DNA of 64,000 bases from Panax quinquefolius (Eukaryota > Streptophyta > Magnoliopsida > Apiales > Araliaceae), in contig JAINUW010000217.1 of assembly GCA_020205615.1 (NCBI GenBank), forward strand, positions 277,571 through 341,570, written 5' to 3'. Positions within the stretch are counted from its first letter, which is position 1; each line of letters starts with the position of its first letter. The notes beneath the pieces are model-generated. The model searched no databases. It was not told the origin of the DNA and worked only from the letters and a program-made list of their open reading frames with translations. The position numbers and the translations under genes were made by a program. Of the stretch, positions 53,677 through 64,000 are shown piece by piece.

Positions 53677-56600
53677 AAGAATCTTGTGTAATGACAATTA
53701 TTCAAACAACAAAGAATATAAAATATCAACGCAAACAATTATTAAATCAATAAAATAATTGAAGCAAGTAATTATCGTAACCATTATTGAGTAGTGCCTT
53801 TACGTAAGAATCAATAATTGTGAATGCGATAGCGTGTCTTCTTGTGTTTTAACCAAGAGTATTTTAACAAGATATTCAGTAATAACTACTGTTGTTATTT
53901 TTAAACAACTTATATTTATCGTTTTCTTCATCCAATCGCTTTTCAAGTTATGGGGCCCACACACATTCATGCGCTCGCCGCATTTAATATTCCCGACAGA
54001 TGCGAATATTCCACGACCAAACGAATATTCTAAAACAACAATGAATATTTTATAACCACTTGCTTATTTTGAAATATTTGTGTATTTTACCCCTAACTAT
54101 CCACATTAATCAAATCAACCCTTACTATTTCAAAATAATAAATAGAGAAAATTAAATTTCATTAATAATAAGTTGGGGTCTTACAACCGCTATCACTTCC
54201 ACTGAAAAAATGAAATCCACTTAAATCCAACCTAACCTTCTCATCCTCCGTAGGAATGATATTTTGAATAAGCAACTGAAACATATTAAAATCAACAAAA
54301 ACATAATGTCAGAAACATTGAACATAAAACATAACCAAGACATTAAACTTAAAAAAAATCAGTTGTTTAATGCAGTAACCAATAACATATGTAAAGGTAA
54401 CCAAACATAATATAAATAGTAACCAACATACCTGACCAGATCCAAAAACCAAATCATTCAATTTCTCATTCTTAGGAGCCTTTCCTAACTCTCTCTATCT
54501 AAATAATCTGAATTCTGAAACTTGGTCATCATTACAAAAGCCCCTAACATTCAGTGTAGGAATTGTTTCAAATAAAAAAACTTGAAACACATAAGGTAAT
54601 CCATTGAGCTTATAAGATTTACAATAACTTTCCCTATAAAAATTATATATCACCCTACCATGCTTATCCTTCTTTACATGTCCCTTAACAGCAAGGGATA
54701 GTGAATTCTTTGTCTGTTCAAAAGCAATTTTTCCCCACGGATAACTTTCAATATCCCCACAAGACAAAAAGTTAAACAAAGCTTCATCAATATCATTGTC
54801 AAAAACAGTAGTTAATATGAAATTAAATACAAAAAAATGATAGACATCCTAACTGCCTCATCATCATCATCAAATACAGCACTCCTATATACCCTTCCGA
54901 TACTAGAACGGGTTACGACCTCATTACCAAAAAAATTCTCCACCAACATATTTTCAATCCCCTTAAAACCATCAATGTCTTTATCTCCTTGCCAATTCAA
55001 ACCAGAAATTAAACAAAATTATGGCATTCCAAACCTTACCCTTCTCTCACCAAATAGAAACTACATCTCCCCATTATCCCTTTGATAAATTTCCCTAACC
55101 AAAGCATGGTGGATTACCTGGGAAAACATCAGTGGCTGCCCACAATCTAAAAATTTACCAAAACAAGACAATTTAAACTTATTCAACTGTACTTTAGACA
55201 ATTTATTCTTAATAACAGTTGGCACTTCAAGATCACACCAATAAATAATTTTTGCTGTAAAGTTTCGATGGTGCTCTTCATAGAATAAGTCCCAAATCTG
55301 AAAATACAATAAATTACATTACAAACACAAACCAAATCAAAATAGAACATCAATAAAACTTTAAAACCAGTACTATTAAATCAACATTATCCAAACATAC
55401 TATCGTTATATACCAAACTAATATCAACAAGTAACCAAAACCCAAACTAATAATACTAACAATACATCAACTCGGAATCAACATAAAAGTTTTACCACAT
55501 ACAGTATAAACATTCATCATTCACCAACTCTAGTGTAATAAAATACTTTTTAATAACTATATAATCATCGGTTCCAAAAATAACAAACTAAGTAGCCAAA
55601 ACTCACTCAAGAAGTTACCAACACAACATAATCAACCTCTATCTTCGACAAAAATGTAACATATTGAATAAGCTGTTATATACTAGTATCCGACACTTCA
55701 ATCGGAATGAAAACAGTCATTTTACAACTACAATTTGAACAGTAATGACTCTACTCAGAAAACAAAATAAACATCACCATAAACCAAAACATTACCATAA
55801 ACAAAAACAAAAATAAGTAACTAATAACAACTAAAAATTCCATATTTTAAAAAAATTAAAATAAAAACCTTCAAATATTTTCAAGGGAACATACTCAACT
55901 CTAATGTAATAAAATACATTTTAACAACTATACGTAAAGTCGGTTTCCAAACATATACATGTTGGTAACCAAAACTCAATCAGAAAGTTACCAATGCAAA
56001 AAAATCAACCTGTATAATGACATTAAGAATATACTAGTAACCAAAAATGTAATAAACTAGTAGAATCGAAACTCCAATCTAATTAAAACAATAATTTTAT
56101 CAATAACTTGTACATTAACGACACTACTAATAAACAAAATTAAACAACACCATACACCATATCAACATACACAGAAACAAAAACACAAGTAACCAAAACA
56201 CAACTAAAAAGTCTATATTCTTAAAAAAAAAAAAATAACAAACCTTCAGATTTTTTTGCCGGAGAACTATTTTCTGGTTATGAGCCACAACTTCAACTTC
56301 TTTCTCAACTTATTTTAAAGAACCTTCAAAATCAGAATCGATATATACCAATGCTTTAGCCTTCTTATCCATATGTCTCCCCAATTTCTTATCTTGAACA
56401 TCTGATTTCACCATTAAGTTCTTCCCCTGTTTTGAAGACTTTAACATACTATCCTTCGCCTTTACATATTTCTTCAAATCCTTCACATAATAATCATCTG
56501 TAACTCGTTTCCTCTTCCTATCACTATTCTTATCCCCCATTCCCTCAATACTCTTCCTCGTAGACACCATCACGAACAAAACAAGAAGAAATCAAAAATT

Positions 56601-57000
56601 TAGTATCGATAAATGAGAACAAACCTAACACCTTACGAACAATCACGTAACAGATCTTAGAATACGAAAAAACGACGAACTAAAAAGCAAGCAATGGCGA
56701 CAAATATCAACCCGGAAAGAACAATCGACTCAACTCGAGAGAAGAAGAAAATAGGGTTGATTAGACAGTTCCCAAAACGAAGAATAAGGGTTTCTAAAAG
56801 AAAAGAGATGGCAAAAGTATAAAGAATAAGGGTTTCTAAAAAAAAAGAGACGGCAAAAGTATAAAGACCAAATTTAAATTGAAACACGGTCCCATAAAAA
56901 ACGCAAAAAAAGCGTGAACAGTTTATTTTTAAAAAAAAAACGATTTGCCATGTCATCATCACATCACAAAATTAACGAAAACATAAATATGTACTAATAA

Positions 57001-58243
57001 TGAAAATAAAATTTTAAAAGCATTAATTGTGTAAATAATTTATGAATGCATTTTTATTGTAATTATTTTCTAGAATATACTATAAAATGTAATTGTTCCT
57101 TGAATTAATGGATGTAGCAGTGGGACTTAGTTTAGCAACTAGCCGAAGGAAGATGGCAAACATGACACTTGTCTTAAACATTTTCCCACTTCAAAAATGA
57201 AGGGTAAGTTATGGAGTACTTTAACTTTGAGGGTAAATATAGAAGTGATAGAACAAACGTACGGATGGATTAAGTCCTGTGTGTGTTTAGACTGCTAGTG
57301 TATTTATGTTATACTAATACCTACTGGTGAGAACAGAAAGTGAATTGATGAGTATTAATGTAAGCTTAGTAGTATGTCTTTATTGGAATATCTAATTCTT
57401 CAAACCGATAATTAATTAATACATGCTGCTACTAGCTATAATTGTGTTGATACTTCACATCAGACAGAGATACCTGCTACCTTCATTTTATTTTTATTTA
57501 TTTGTTTTACCTTTAATTTAATTGAGACAATAAAGAGGTGGTGGTAGGCTGGGCCTTCTAAACGAGGGAGGGGAAAGTTACAATCAATTAGGCCTTTTTC
57601 TGTAATGGATTAATTAAATTTCTTACTATGGCAGTACTGTAGTGTAGTGCATTAATATTAGAGAGCCCATCTCATATTTTTTTTATATAACCATAATACC
57701 ATATATAATAAAAATATATAAATATATAGAGTTTTGCAAAAATTAGGTGAAATCCAGTAAACAAAACCATGCACAACATATCCTGGGCTAGGCTATGAGG
57801 CAAGGGATGCCCAAGAGTCGGAGCAGAAGGGAGGCCCTAACTTCTAACCAAAGGGGGATCACTGATCAGCCTAGACGGGGGTTGACGTTTATTTTTTTTT
57901 TTTTAAAAAGAAAAAGAAAAAGAAAAAAGGAGAGCACTTAACTCTAAATTCTTAATTAATGAAGAGAATAAAATTTTATAAAACGAACTTTGATTACCAT
58001 AATAATCATATAGTACATCCAAGGAGACGGAGTACAATTAAGTTATCGGGTTAATTACCAAAATGAAAGTTTAAGCTGTATATACAAAATCTAAATAGTT
58101 TTATTAACATAGTTAGGGGATGACCACAAAATTAACTAGGTTTTAAATTTCAATATATTTGTCTAAATCCAAAGAAATAGTAATATATAAAGAGGAGGCA
58201 GAAAGTGTTATAAAAGAGATGAACTTCTTTTTTATTATTATTA

Positions 58244-58305
<62 letters not shown>

Positions 58306-58690
58306 CATCTCCAATAAAACACATCAACTACTAAAATTAATTTCAACACAGATTATTTGGTTTAATTTGGAATATTAATTGCTCATATCTATAATGCTAT
58401 TCTGAGTGATATGTAATGTTTCCTTAGTGTGTGTACACATCCCCTCCATTTAAGAATATAATTAATTAAGATCAAGTTTGACGGTTTTGATAGTTAATTA
58501 GTAATTGTATTGCATATATAGTTTGGTGGACATTTATACTAGTGGTTTAGATCAACTTTCCCAAATATTGTCCCAACAAAGAGAATAAGAGACTGTGTTA
58601 TTCGACAATTAATTAATCCACTTATATATATATATATATCCACCATCGATGATCGATCGATCGATCGGGATAGATAGATTAAGATAATAA
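57001..58690. other. AT-rich intergenic spacer
   Basis: No gene recognised. It contains an ATT microsatellite (58232-58304), a T/A homopolymer patch near 57890-57930, a possible Stowaway-end remnant (GGAGACGGAGTAC near 58021) and GATCGATCGATCGATCG near 58650. Confidence 0.5.
58232..58304. repeat. ATT microsatellite
   Basis: About 24 ATT/TTA units with one interruption. Confidence 0.92.
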
Positions 58691-58697
58691 TTATTAA

Positions 58698-59246
58698 TTA
58701 CATTTGTTTCTGATTCTGGTTCATACCATTAACGAACGTTAACGCGATACTAATGAGCTGTTCAACCTCAGTGACCGGATGCTTCACCGCATCAATCTCC
58801 TTACAATCATCAAGACTACTGATTGAGGCGCTAAGCCAAGTTTGCGCATTGCTCTTGTGCCAATCAAATTTCCCAGGCAGGCTAAGTTTGTCCAATTCTG
58901 CGTACGAATCCTCAACTTGTTGGAGGCTGCTATCGAACTCCTCCACACAATCCTTCAGGGAAGGATCGTCCTTATTATTACCCTTAACATTACTACCCAG
59001 GGATGCCTTAGTCTCCTTGGCCTTAGTAGTGGCCACGGATAAAGCAAGTCTGGCCAACTTTACCTGATCATCATCCGTTTTAATCTCTCCCGCATGGGGT
59101 GTTAGAGTTTTGATACACAGATCTGGATGTCGGGTAGTTTTGCATGCGTCTTGCACGTAGTCTGTTGCTGTGGTTATGCCCAATATGGACAAGAGTAGTA
59201 CTGAAAGGGTTAGGGTAACAGATAAACCGGATATAGTCATGGCCAT
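58698..59246 (-). CDS. PMEI-type (pectin methylesterase/invertase inhibitor) secreted protein
   Basis: An uninterrupted single-exon gene of 182 aa, normal for this plant family of small apoplastic inhibitors. Residues 1-27 form a hydrophobic signal peptide (SVTLTLSVLLLSILGITTA). The mature part has the four conserved Cys: C35 and C44 in the N-terminal hairpin (DACKTTRHPDLC), C100 in LKDCVEEF and C148 in LDDCKEI, which would form the two family disulfides. QTWLSASISS before C148 is also typical. The sequence does not decide whether the target is a pectin methylesterase or an invertase. The second Met (residue 3) is an alternative start. It is distinct in sequence from the PMEI-type gene at 43879, so this is not a recent tandem copy. 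An odd 38-bp piece of its own signal-peptide coding region is repeated upstream (59330-59367). Confidence 0.9.
   Translation of the reverse strand: MAMTISGLSVTLTLSVLLLSILGITTATDYVQDACKTTRHPDLCIKTLTPHAGEIKTDDDQVKLARLALSVATTKAKETKASLGSNVKGNNKDDPSLKDCVEEFDSSLQQVEDSYAELDKLSLPGKFDWHKSNAQTWLSASISSLDDCKEIDAVKHPVTEVEQLISIALTFVNGMNQNQKQM
59196..59233. repeat. 38-bp direct repeat, copy inside the PMEI coding region
   Basis: Covers about codons 5-17 of the PMEI-type gene. The same 38 bases recur exactly at 59330-59367. Confidence 0.95.
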
Positions 59247-59329
59247 AATTATTTTTGAGGAAGACTATATACTGTATATATGTAGCTAGGATTAATTATT
59301 GAGTTAAGGAATTAATGTTTATATATATA

Positions 59330-59367
59330 TAGTACTGAAAGGGTTAGGGTAACAGATAAACCGGATA
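59330..59367. repeat. 38-bp direct repeat, upstream copy
   Basis: Exact copy of 59196-59233 lying 134 bp away in the promoter or 5' UTR of the same gene. Outside the 38 bp the flanks do not match. Confidence 0.95.
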
Positions 59368-60133
59368 ATTAACGCATGCATGCCTGGGATCAATTAATTA
59401 ATCAACTGATGATGCGTGCGTGTTAATTATTAGTAGCATATTTTATCGCACTGCTACGACTACGTACAAGGACATGCATGCATGGTGAGGAATTGGCCGG
59501 TCAATGTGCCATATATGTAGAATGAATTTGTGGTTTAACATTAATTATTACTAGTATATATATACTACTCCTGTGTGTGTTCGATGGATTATGGCCCAAC
59601 TATTTATTTGTCAATAAAATCCTTCTTGCATTCCCCCACTAACTTCCCCGCCTATGTATAGGATTTGTTCTTCTCTCTTTCGGTTAATATTTTATCCCTC
59701 CTAAAAAAATAAAATAAAGTTCTATATATATATTTCCCTTTTCTTTTCTTTTTCTCTTTTTTTTTTTTTTAAAAAAAATAACAACTTTTTTAATGAATAT
59801 AAAAGTCTTGCATAGGATATATTTGTTGGATATAAATTTTTGGATGATAGTTTATTAATAGTGATCACTTTAAAGATTAAAATTTATTATTTTAAAAAAA
59901 ATATTATATATACAGTTGATTTAGAGACTGAAAAAATGTTTGTGACAGATCATTTCCCTAACCCCTAGCTAGGTAATGCCTACTTATGGTATCCCTCCTA
60001 TCTTTTGAAATGACAGGTCCAAATTTAAGTTGGTTCACAAGTATAGCTAGCTAGGTTCCAGTAAAAAGTAGTAAGAAGATTTATAGAAAGAGAGAGAAAG
60101 AAAATTCAAACTGTGATTTTATCAAAATAGTTC
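59368..60133. other. Upstream flank of the PMEI-type gene
   Basis: Intergenic AT-rich sequence with GCATGC words (59377 and 59474) and a pyrimidine/poly-T patch near 59740-59770. No gene is seen. Confidence 0.5.
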
Positions 60134-62712
60134 TACATCACTTATTTTCACTTATTTTGAGTTATCAATATACGTATGTAAAGCAATTACAATTTTATTA
60201 TTACAACGGTAAGAAATCGTGAGTTTGAATACAAATATTATCTTCAGACAATATTTATACTCAAATAAATCCTCATCACATTTATTGATACATTATTTTA
60301 AAAAATGGTGAGGACTACTAAACTCTCTCTCTAGAACCTTCATTCCATACCCCATTGCACTCGCTATTTATATTCTAGCCTCCTAAGAAGAAAAATGGAA
60401 CAAAAAAGAAAAGGGTGAAATTTCAATAGGCAGGTAAAGAATATTATGACTAAGATAATATACAACAAATTATCGTTAGTCTTCAACAGAAAAAATCTAA
60501 TAGAATACAATACAACAACAAGTTTTAAATCAATATTCAAGTAATGAAATAATAATTCATTAGAAGAGTTAAGTAGAGAATGCAAACTACTATCTTCTAT
60601 GTATGAATTTAAAAGTTCATCGCCCATCTTTTATCCCGTAACATTAATCAATATATATACGGAATCAAATATTCATCTCTTGCACTACTGTGCCAAAGAT
60701 ATTCATCGATTGGTCGTGTTCATCTAAACACCTTCATCTTTGCATCTACTGGCCAAAGATATTTATCGAAATCATTCATCTTTGCACAATGAAAGCCAAA
60801 GATATTCAATAATATCATCATTTAAGACCGAGGATGATGAAAAATATTTTTTTTAAAACGAATCCAAATGAAACAAAATGACAAGGATTAAGGATTAAGG
60901 ATTCAGTACTTTGTTTTATCCATGTCCAAAAATACCTCAAAAATAATCATAATGGTGTAAAATTCAAGAATGATCAAAACATGGATACAATCAAAGCTAG
61001 TATCCGAATAGATATTTTGGACGAAAAGAAAAAATTTCATTTTTCGATGAATAATGTCGATTCGTGAATAAGATCAAGATATCGTGAATAAGAACTCCCG
61101 ACACTAAAAGTTTCAAATTTGATTAAAAAGTTCAGATCAATACTTTAAGATAATGATATTAGAATAAATAATATCATTAAAAAATAATATCCCTTATCTC
61201 GAAAAGATCAAGACTTCTAAATTTGAAACAGGATATAGGTTATGACTTGAATTTGCATCAGATATAGAATACTCAAAATATACTCAAAATACTCACAAGA
61301 ATACTCGATAATATAGAGAGAGAAAACTTCAGCTTTACGGTGTAATTTTCAATTCTAACCTAAGCACCCTATTTATGAAAACGATTAGAACACCAAAGCG
61401 AGAAAATTTAATATAATATTAATATATAAATTAAATTTTCCTCACCAACCTCTCCAAGAACTGAATTCAGCTCATTCAACACACATGTAACACACCATAA
61501 TGAAAAAATGTTTTGTTATTTAAAATATTTTAAACTTCCAAAATCAATTATTTGAACTTGAACTTCAATAATTCACAATAAATAGCCCTTTTGTCGGAAA
61601 AATTGAAACTCTTGAATTTTTATAGGAAATTCAATTTCTACAACTTTACTGTAAGAAAGTTTTTCCAAATTCCAAAAGAAATTAATAAGAAATTCACAAA
61701 TCCAGGCGATTTTACAATTTATAATCAAATTTTCGGTCAAGAAATGGGGTCCACCGACACATAAAACATGCTTTAAATATTTTTGGTAACAAAATACTCC
61801 TCCTCCACATATACTCATATATCCCACATTCATCGTAAAAATATCATCATTATTATATTATTAAAATATAATAATATATTTAAATGAATTATTTTATCAA
61901 AAAGATAAAATTTCAATTTTCAACAATTGTCACATTAAAAATTTTCCATCTATATCCACATAAAATCAATATTTTCCTCATCATATGAATCAATAATTAA
62001 TTATTCATAAATAATATTACTGAGAATCACAATATCGACAACTGTGCAGGTTCAGAGAGCAGGGGCTTTCAATAAGAATTTCTCCTTCTTGCCAGCAATT
62101 AATTAGGTGACCAAACCTCTCCTTGTATGTAACTTTCTAGACATTGCCAATAATGTTATCTAATAATATTATTAGGATAATATGAATTATTATTTCGATA
62201 ATGAAAAAATTTATGTAATGACAATTATTCAAACGACAATGAATATAAAATATCAACAGCAGCAATTATTAAATCAATAAAATATTTGAGCATTAATTCA
62301 CGTAACCATTAATGAGTAAGTGCCTTCTTACGTAAGAATCAATAATTGGTGCAATACTGTAAGCATCGTGTTTTAACCAAGAGAGTATTTTTTAACGATT
62401 AACGCGTTAACAACTACTGTAGTTATTTTTAAACAACTTATATTTGTCGTTTTTTCTTCATCCGCTTTTCGTCACATGGGGCCCACAAAGATGCGATAAA
62501 TGCATGCGAATATTCCCCGACAAAAAGTGAATATTCCACTTACCAAACGAATATTCTAGATAACAATGAATATTTTATAACCACTTTGCATTATTTTGAA
62601 ATATTTGCGTATTTTACCTATAACTATCCACATTAATCAAATCAACCCTTACTATTTCAAAATAATAAATAGAGAAAATTAAATTTCATTAATAATAAGT
62701 TGGGGTCTTACA
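60134..62712 (-). mobile_element. Solo chromovirus LTR
   Basis: Same LTR family in minus orientation, from a damaged start (the first ~35 bp with the GACGCCCC word are lost or replaced) to a clean GGGGTCTTACA at 62702-62712. No internal sequence, PBS or PPT follows, so it is a solo LTR. It carries three AAAGATATTC units (60690-60800) and a three-copy AAGGATT run near 60890. Confidence 0.8.
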
Positions 62713-62861
62713 CAAACTATATAGTTTTAGCATTGTTTTACATGATATAAGTCAGTTAATTTAGTTATAAATAATTTCCCATCCCTAAAAAATAAAAATG
62801 TATTATTTTAGAGGCTATGAATTAAGGAATTAAGAATGAGAACTCTGTGGGCCAAGTGTAA

Positions 62862-62966
62862 AATTAGGGTTCACATGACCTAATTGAATTAAATGCACAA
62901 TTAGGGTTCCACGACCTCATTAAATGTGCAAATTAGGGTTCGCATAACCTAATGGAATGAAGATGA
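62862..62966. repeat. Three ~35-bp tandem units
   Basis: Units starting at about 62862, 62899 and 62931, each AATTAGGGTTC then -CGACCT-ATTAAATG-like sequence. Confidence 0.8.
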
Positions 62967-63181
62967 AAAAATCAGAAATAAATGTGCTAGACCCGGGAGA
63001 AGCCTCCACGTGTCCCGAGGCAGAAGACTCGTGGAGGCGGCTCATTTTGGGAATTGATTGAGGGATTGGATTGGTGGCTAGAATGACATGGTAATATGGG
63101 TATTATTCTAATAACTAAAAGGTATTTCTGGAATTTTTCTGAAAGCATGTGCCTTGCACATGACTACTTTCCAGAAAACCC

Positions 63182-63189
63182 TATAAATA
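63182..63189 (+). promoter_or_regulatory. TATA box
   Basis: CCTATAAATACCCC, with a C-rich stretch directly after it; a strong plant TATA match about 30 bp before a plausible start site near 63215. Confidence 0.55.
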
Positions 63190-63345
63190 CCCCTTCCATT
63201 CCATTGGGAAGGAGACTTCTCTTCAGACTCAAGACTTGGACTCTTGGAAGATCAAAGGGACCCTTTTGGTGACTTAAAGGCTTGGAGATTCCACCTAAAA
63301 GCACTAAAGGGAGGGGTTTGGACACTCTCTCAACACTTAGGAAGA

Positions 63346-63456
63346 CTCTTGGAATCCCAATAACCCTAATAAGGTTTCCGGATTCTAGGAGTGGAAGGAC
63401 TCAAGAAGAAGGCTCTTGGAATCCCAATAACCCTAATAAGGTTTCCGGATTCTAGG
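63346..63456. repeat. Exact 44-bp direct repeat in the leader
   Basis: 63346-63389 and 63413-63456 are identical (CTCTTGGAATCCCAATAACC to GGATTCTAGG), separated by 23 bp. Confidence 0.95.
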
Positions 63457-63642
63457 GGTTTTGCCACGCGTCATTGGAGTAATCTCCAACACCTGCGTTT
63501 CTCCCATCTTCAATCAATCAATCAATTCAAAGGTTTCTTCGTGGATTTCTCCTCCTCACCAACACGAAACCCTAAATAAGAAGGCGCGATTTCCTTTGCC
63601 CACATTTATTTGGCGATTTCACTTGGGGGAGGTGTAGAATTC

Positions 63643-63777
63643 ATGATTGGTATGCCCACAACTCGAAGTGGGAGAACTACAGGAAGAGTTGTTTCACCAA
63701 CAAATAGCATTACCTCACCGGATCCAGTTCAAGGCAAAAAGAACTCAAGCTTTCCAAAGTGCAAATCTGGATTTTGA
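63643..63777 (+). CDS. Short ORF with a gag-like MPTTRSGR start, doubtful
   Basis: 44 codons from ATG 63643 to TGA 63775-63777. The MPTTRSGRTTGRVVSP beginning recalls the basic TRSGR start of some plant Ty3/gypsy gag proteins, but the frame stops early and there is no further domain. It could be a leader ORF or chance. Confidence 0.25.
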   Translation: MIGMPTTRSGRTTGRVVSPTNSITSPDPVQGKKNSSFPKCKSGF

Positions 63778-64000
63778 CCAACCACTTATCAAGACGCTGT
63801 AAGGAAGTTCGACATCACCACATATAGCCAATCAACAACAAACCAACGTAGGAAGGCAAGGTGAGGATCACAAGTGGAGAAGCAAGCAAATGTTGTGCAA
63901 TGGAGATGCTCAAGGCGTTGAAGGGAAGCACGAAGGACAAGGGATGATGATGACCATGATCTGCCGGAAACGCAGAGGAAGCAAGAGGAAATGGGAATTT

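Larger units (their letters stand above)
49948..54185 (-). mobile_element. Deleted chromovirus inserted in the Ulp1-type gene
   Basis: One full LTR (49948-52518, TGTGGCGCCCC to GGGGTCTTACA) is followed by a polypurine tract (52519-52530) and the 3' internal part: chromodomain near 52560-52660 and integrase 53290-53600. At about 53675 the integrase sequence jumps straight into the last 510 bp of an LTR, ending TTACA at 54185. The rest of gag-pol and most of the second LTR are missing. Flanks read CCATT on the left and ACCGC on the right, so no target-site duplication remains. Confidence 0.8.
47440..56579 (-). pseudogene. DUF1985/Ulp1-like cysteine protease gene of a transposon, interrupted
   Basis: Minus-strand order: start at 56579 with a basic region rich in Lys (56310-56579). 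A DUF1985-type domain follows in pieces at 55309-55061, 55000-54812 and 54779-54495 (for example LSCFGKFLDCGQPLMFSQV and KSYKLNGLPYVFQVFLFE). Then come an acidic stretch with a poly-Asp run (49617-49680), a linker (RKSVKSAILKSPYTSS near 48840), and a C48-like protease end with WVDVDYVMFPVHMAS near 48030 and an acidic tail near 47470-47900. At least two in-frame stops lie between the DUF1985 pieces (about 55060 and 55020), where Trp- and Glu-type codons are expected. A deleted chromovirus (49948-54185) splits the gene. The host-family function would be SUMO-protease-like, but this copy is not functional. Confidence 0.65.
45000..57000 (-). mobile_element. Ulp1/DUF1985 transposon (KI-MULE type), limits uncertain
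   Basis: A decayed minus-strand gene with DUF1985 and Ulp1-like protease parts (47440-56579) is surrounded by sequence full of a short motif. TTTGGTTACC or close variants run from 45485 to 47220, and the inverse GGTAACCAAA from about 48350 to 56195. Such opposed subterminal motifs suit a DNA transposon. Genes of this type are carried by Mutator-like elements in plants. I could not find matching terminal repeats, so the limits are approximate, and I cannot show that the element is a MULE from the ends. Confidence 0.55.
62713..64000 (+). mobile_element. Promoter and leader region, probably the start of another LTR retroelement
   Basis: GC content rises sharply here. In order: three diverged AATTAGGGTTC units (62862-62966), a TATA box (63182-63189), a long leader with an exact 44-bp repeat, and a short ORF at 63643-63777. 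This layout resembles a retrotransposon LTR and 5' leader, but no LTR end, PBS or domain is proven and the window ends first. A host-gene 5' region is the alternative. Confidence 0.35.

Noticed and set aside
59205..59215. GGGTTAGGGT, resembling plant telomere repeat
   Set aside because: Single occurrence within a coding region and its 38-bp copy; no tandem array.

Overview
The window is nuclear DNA from a flowering plant, probably a eudicot. It is AT-rich, its genes carry GT-AG introns, plant-type gene families are present, and most of the sequence is nested plant transposons. I cannot name the species. About 8 kb is low-copy gene space: a GH9 endoglucanase, a Jagunal-like membrane protein gene and two PMEI-type genes. 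Nearly everything else is transposon-derived.

Layout. 1-13014 is a pile of LTRs and one degraded element of a single Ty3/gypsy family (chromovirus, Tekay-like), in both orientations. 13015-15060 is a MITE-rich spacer with two Stowaway-like elements and one hAT-like element. 15644-18095 is a six-exon GH9 endo-1,4-beta-glucanase gene with all joins in frame (493 aa). 18531-19632 is a long-TIR MULE-like element. 19751-25269 is a six-exon gene for a 170-aa, four-TM Jagunal-like protein. Its two large introns hold a Harbinger-like element carrying a TOC159-like fragment, and a Mutator-like element flanked by a 185-bp duplication with a probable solo LTR nested inside. 27714-43116 is a 15.4-kb CACTA element with matching termini and a CCA target-site duplication. 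A 10-kb chromovirus with paired LTRs, PBS, PPT and an ATTAT duplication sits inside its coding part. 43879-44489 is a PMEI-type gene with a frameshift that removes the fourth conserved Cys. About 45000-57000 is a decayed DUF1985/Ulp1-protease (KI-MULE type) transposon with a 610-bp tandem duplication and a deleted chromovirus inserted in its gene. 58698-59246 is an intact PMEI-type gene. 60134-62712 is a solo chromovirus LTR. 62713-64000 is the LTR and leader-like start of a different retroelement that runs off the window.

Function. The endoglucanase and the PMEI proteins are all predicted to be secreted and to act on or in the cell wall, but nothing in the sequence shows that they are co-regulated. 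The Jagunal-like protein is predicted to act in the ER membrane.

Quality note. The chromovirus copies carry many small indels and substitutions that recur at the same CTG/CAG positions, while the exons of the low-copy genes stay in frame. This looks more like systematic base-calling error at methylated CHG sites than ordinary decay, so broken retroelement reading frames should be read with care.
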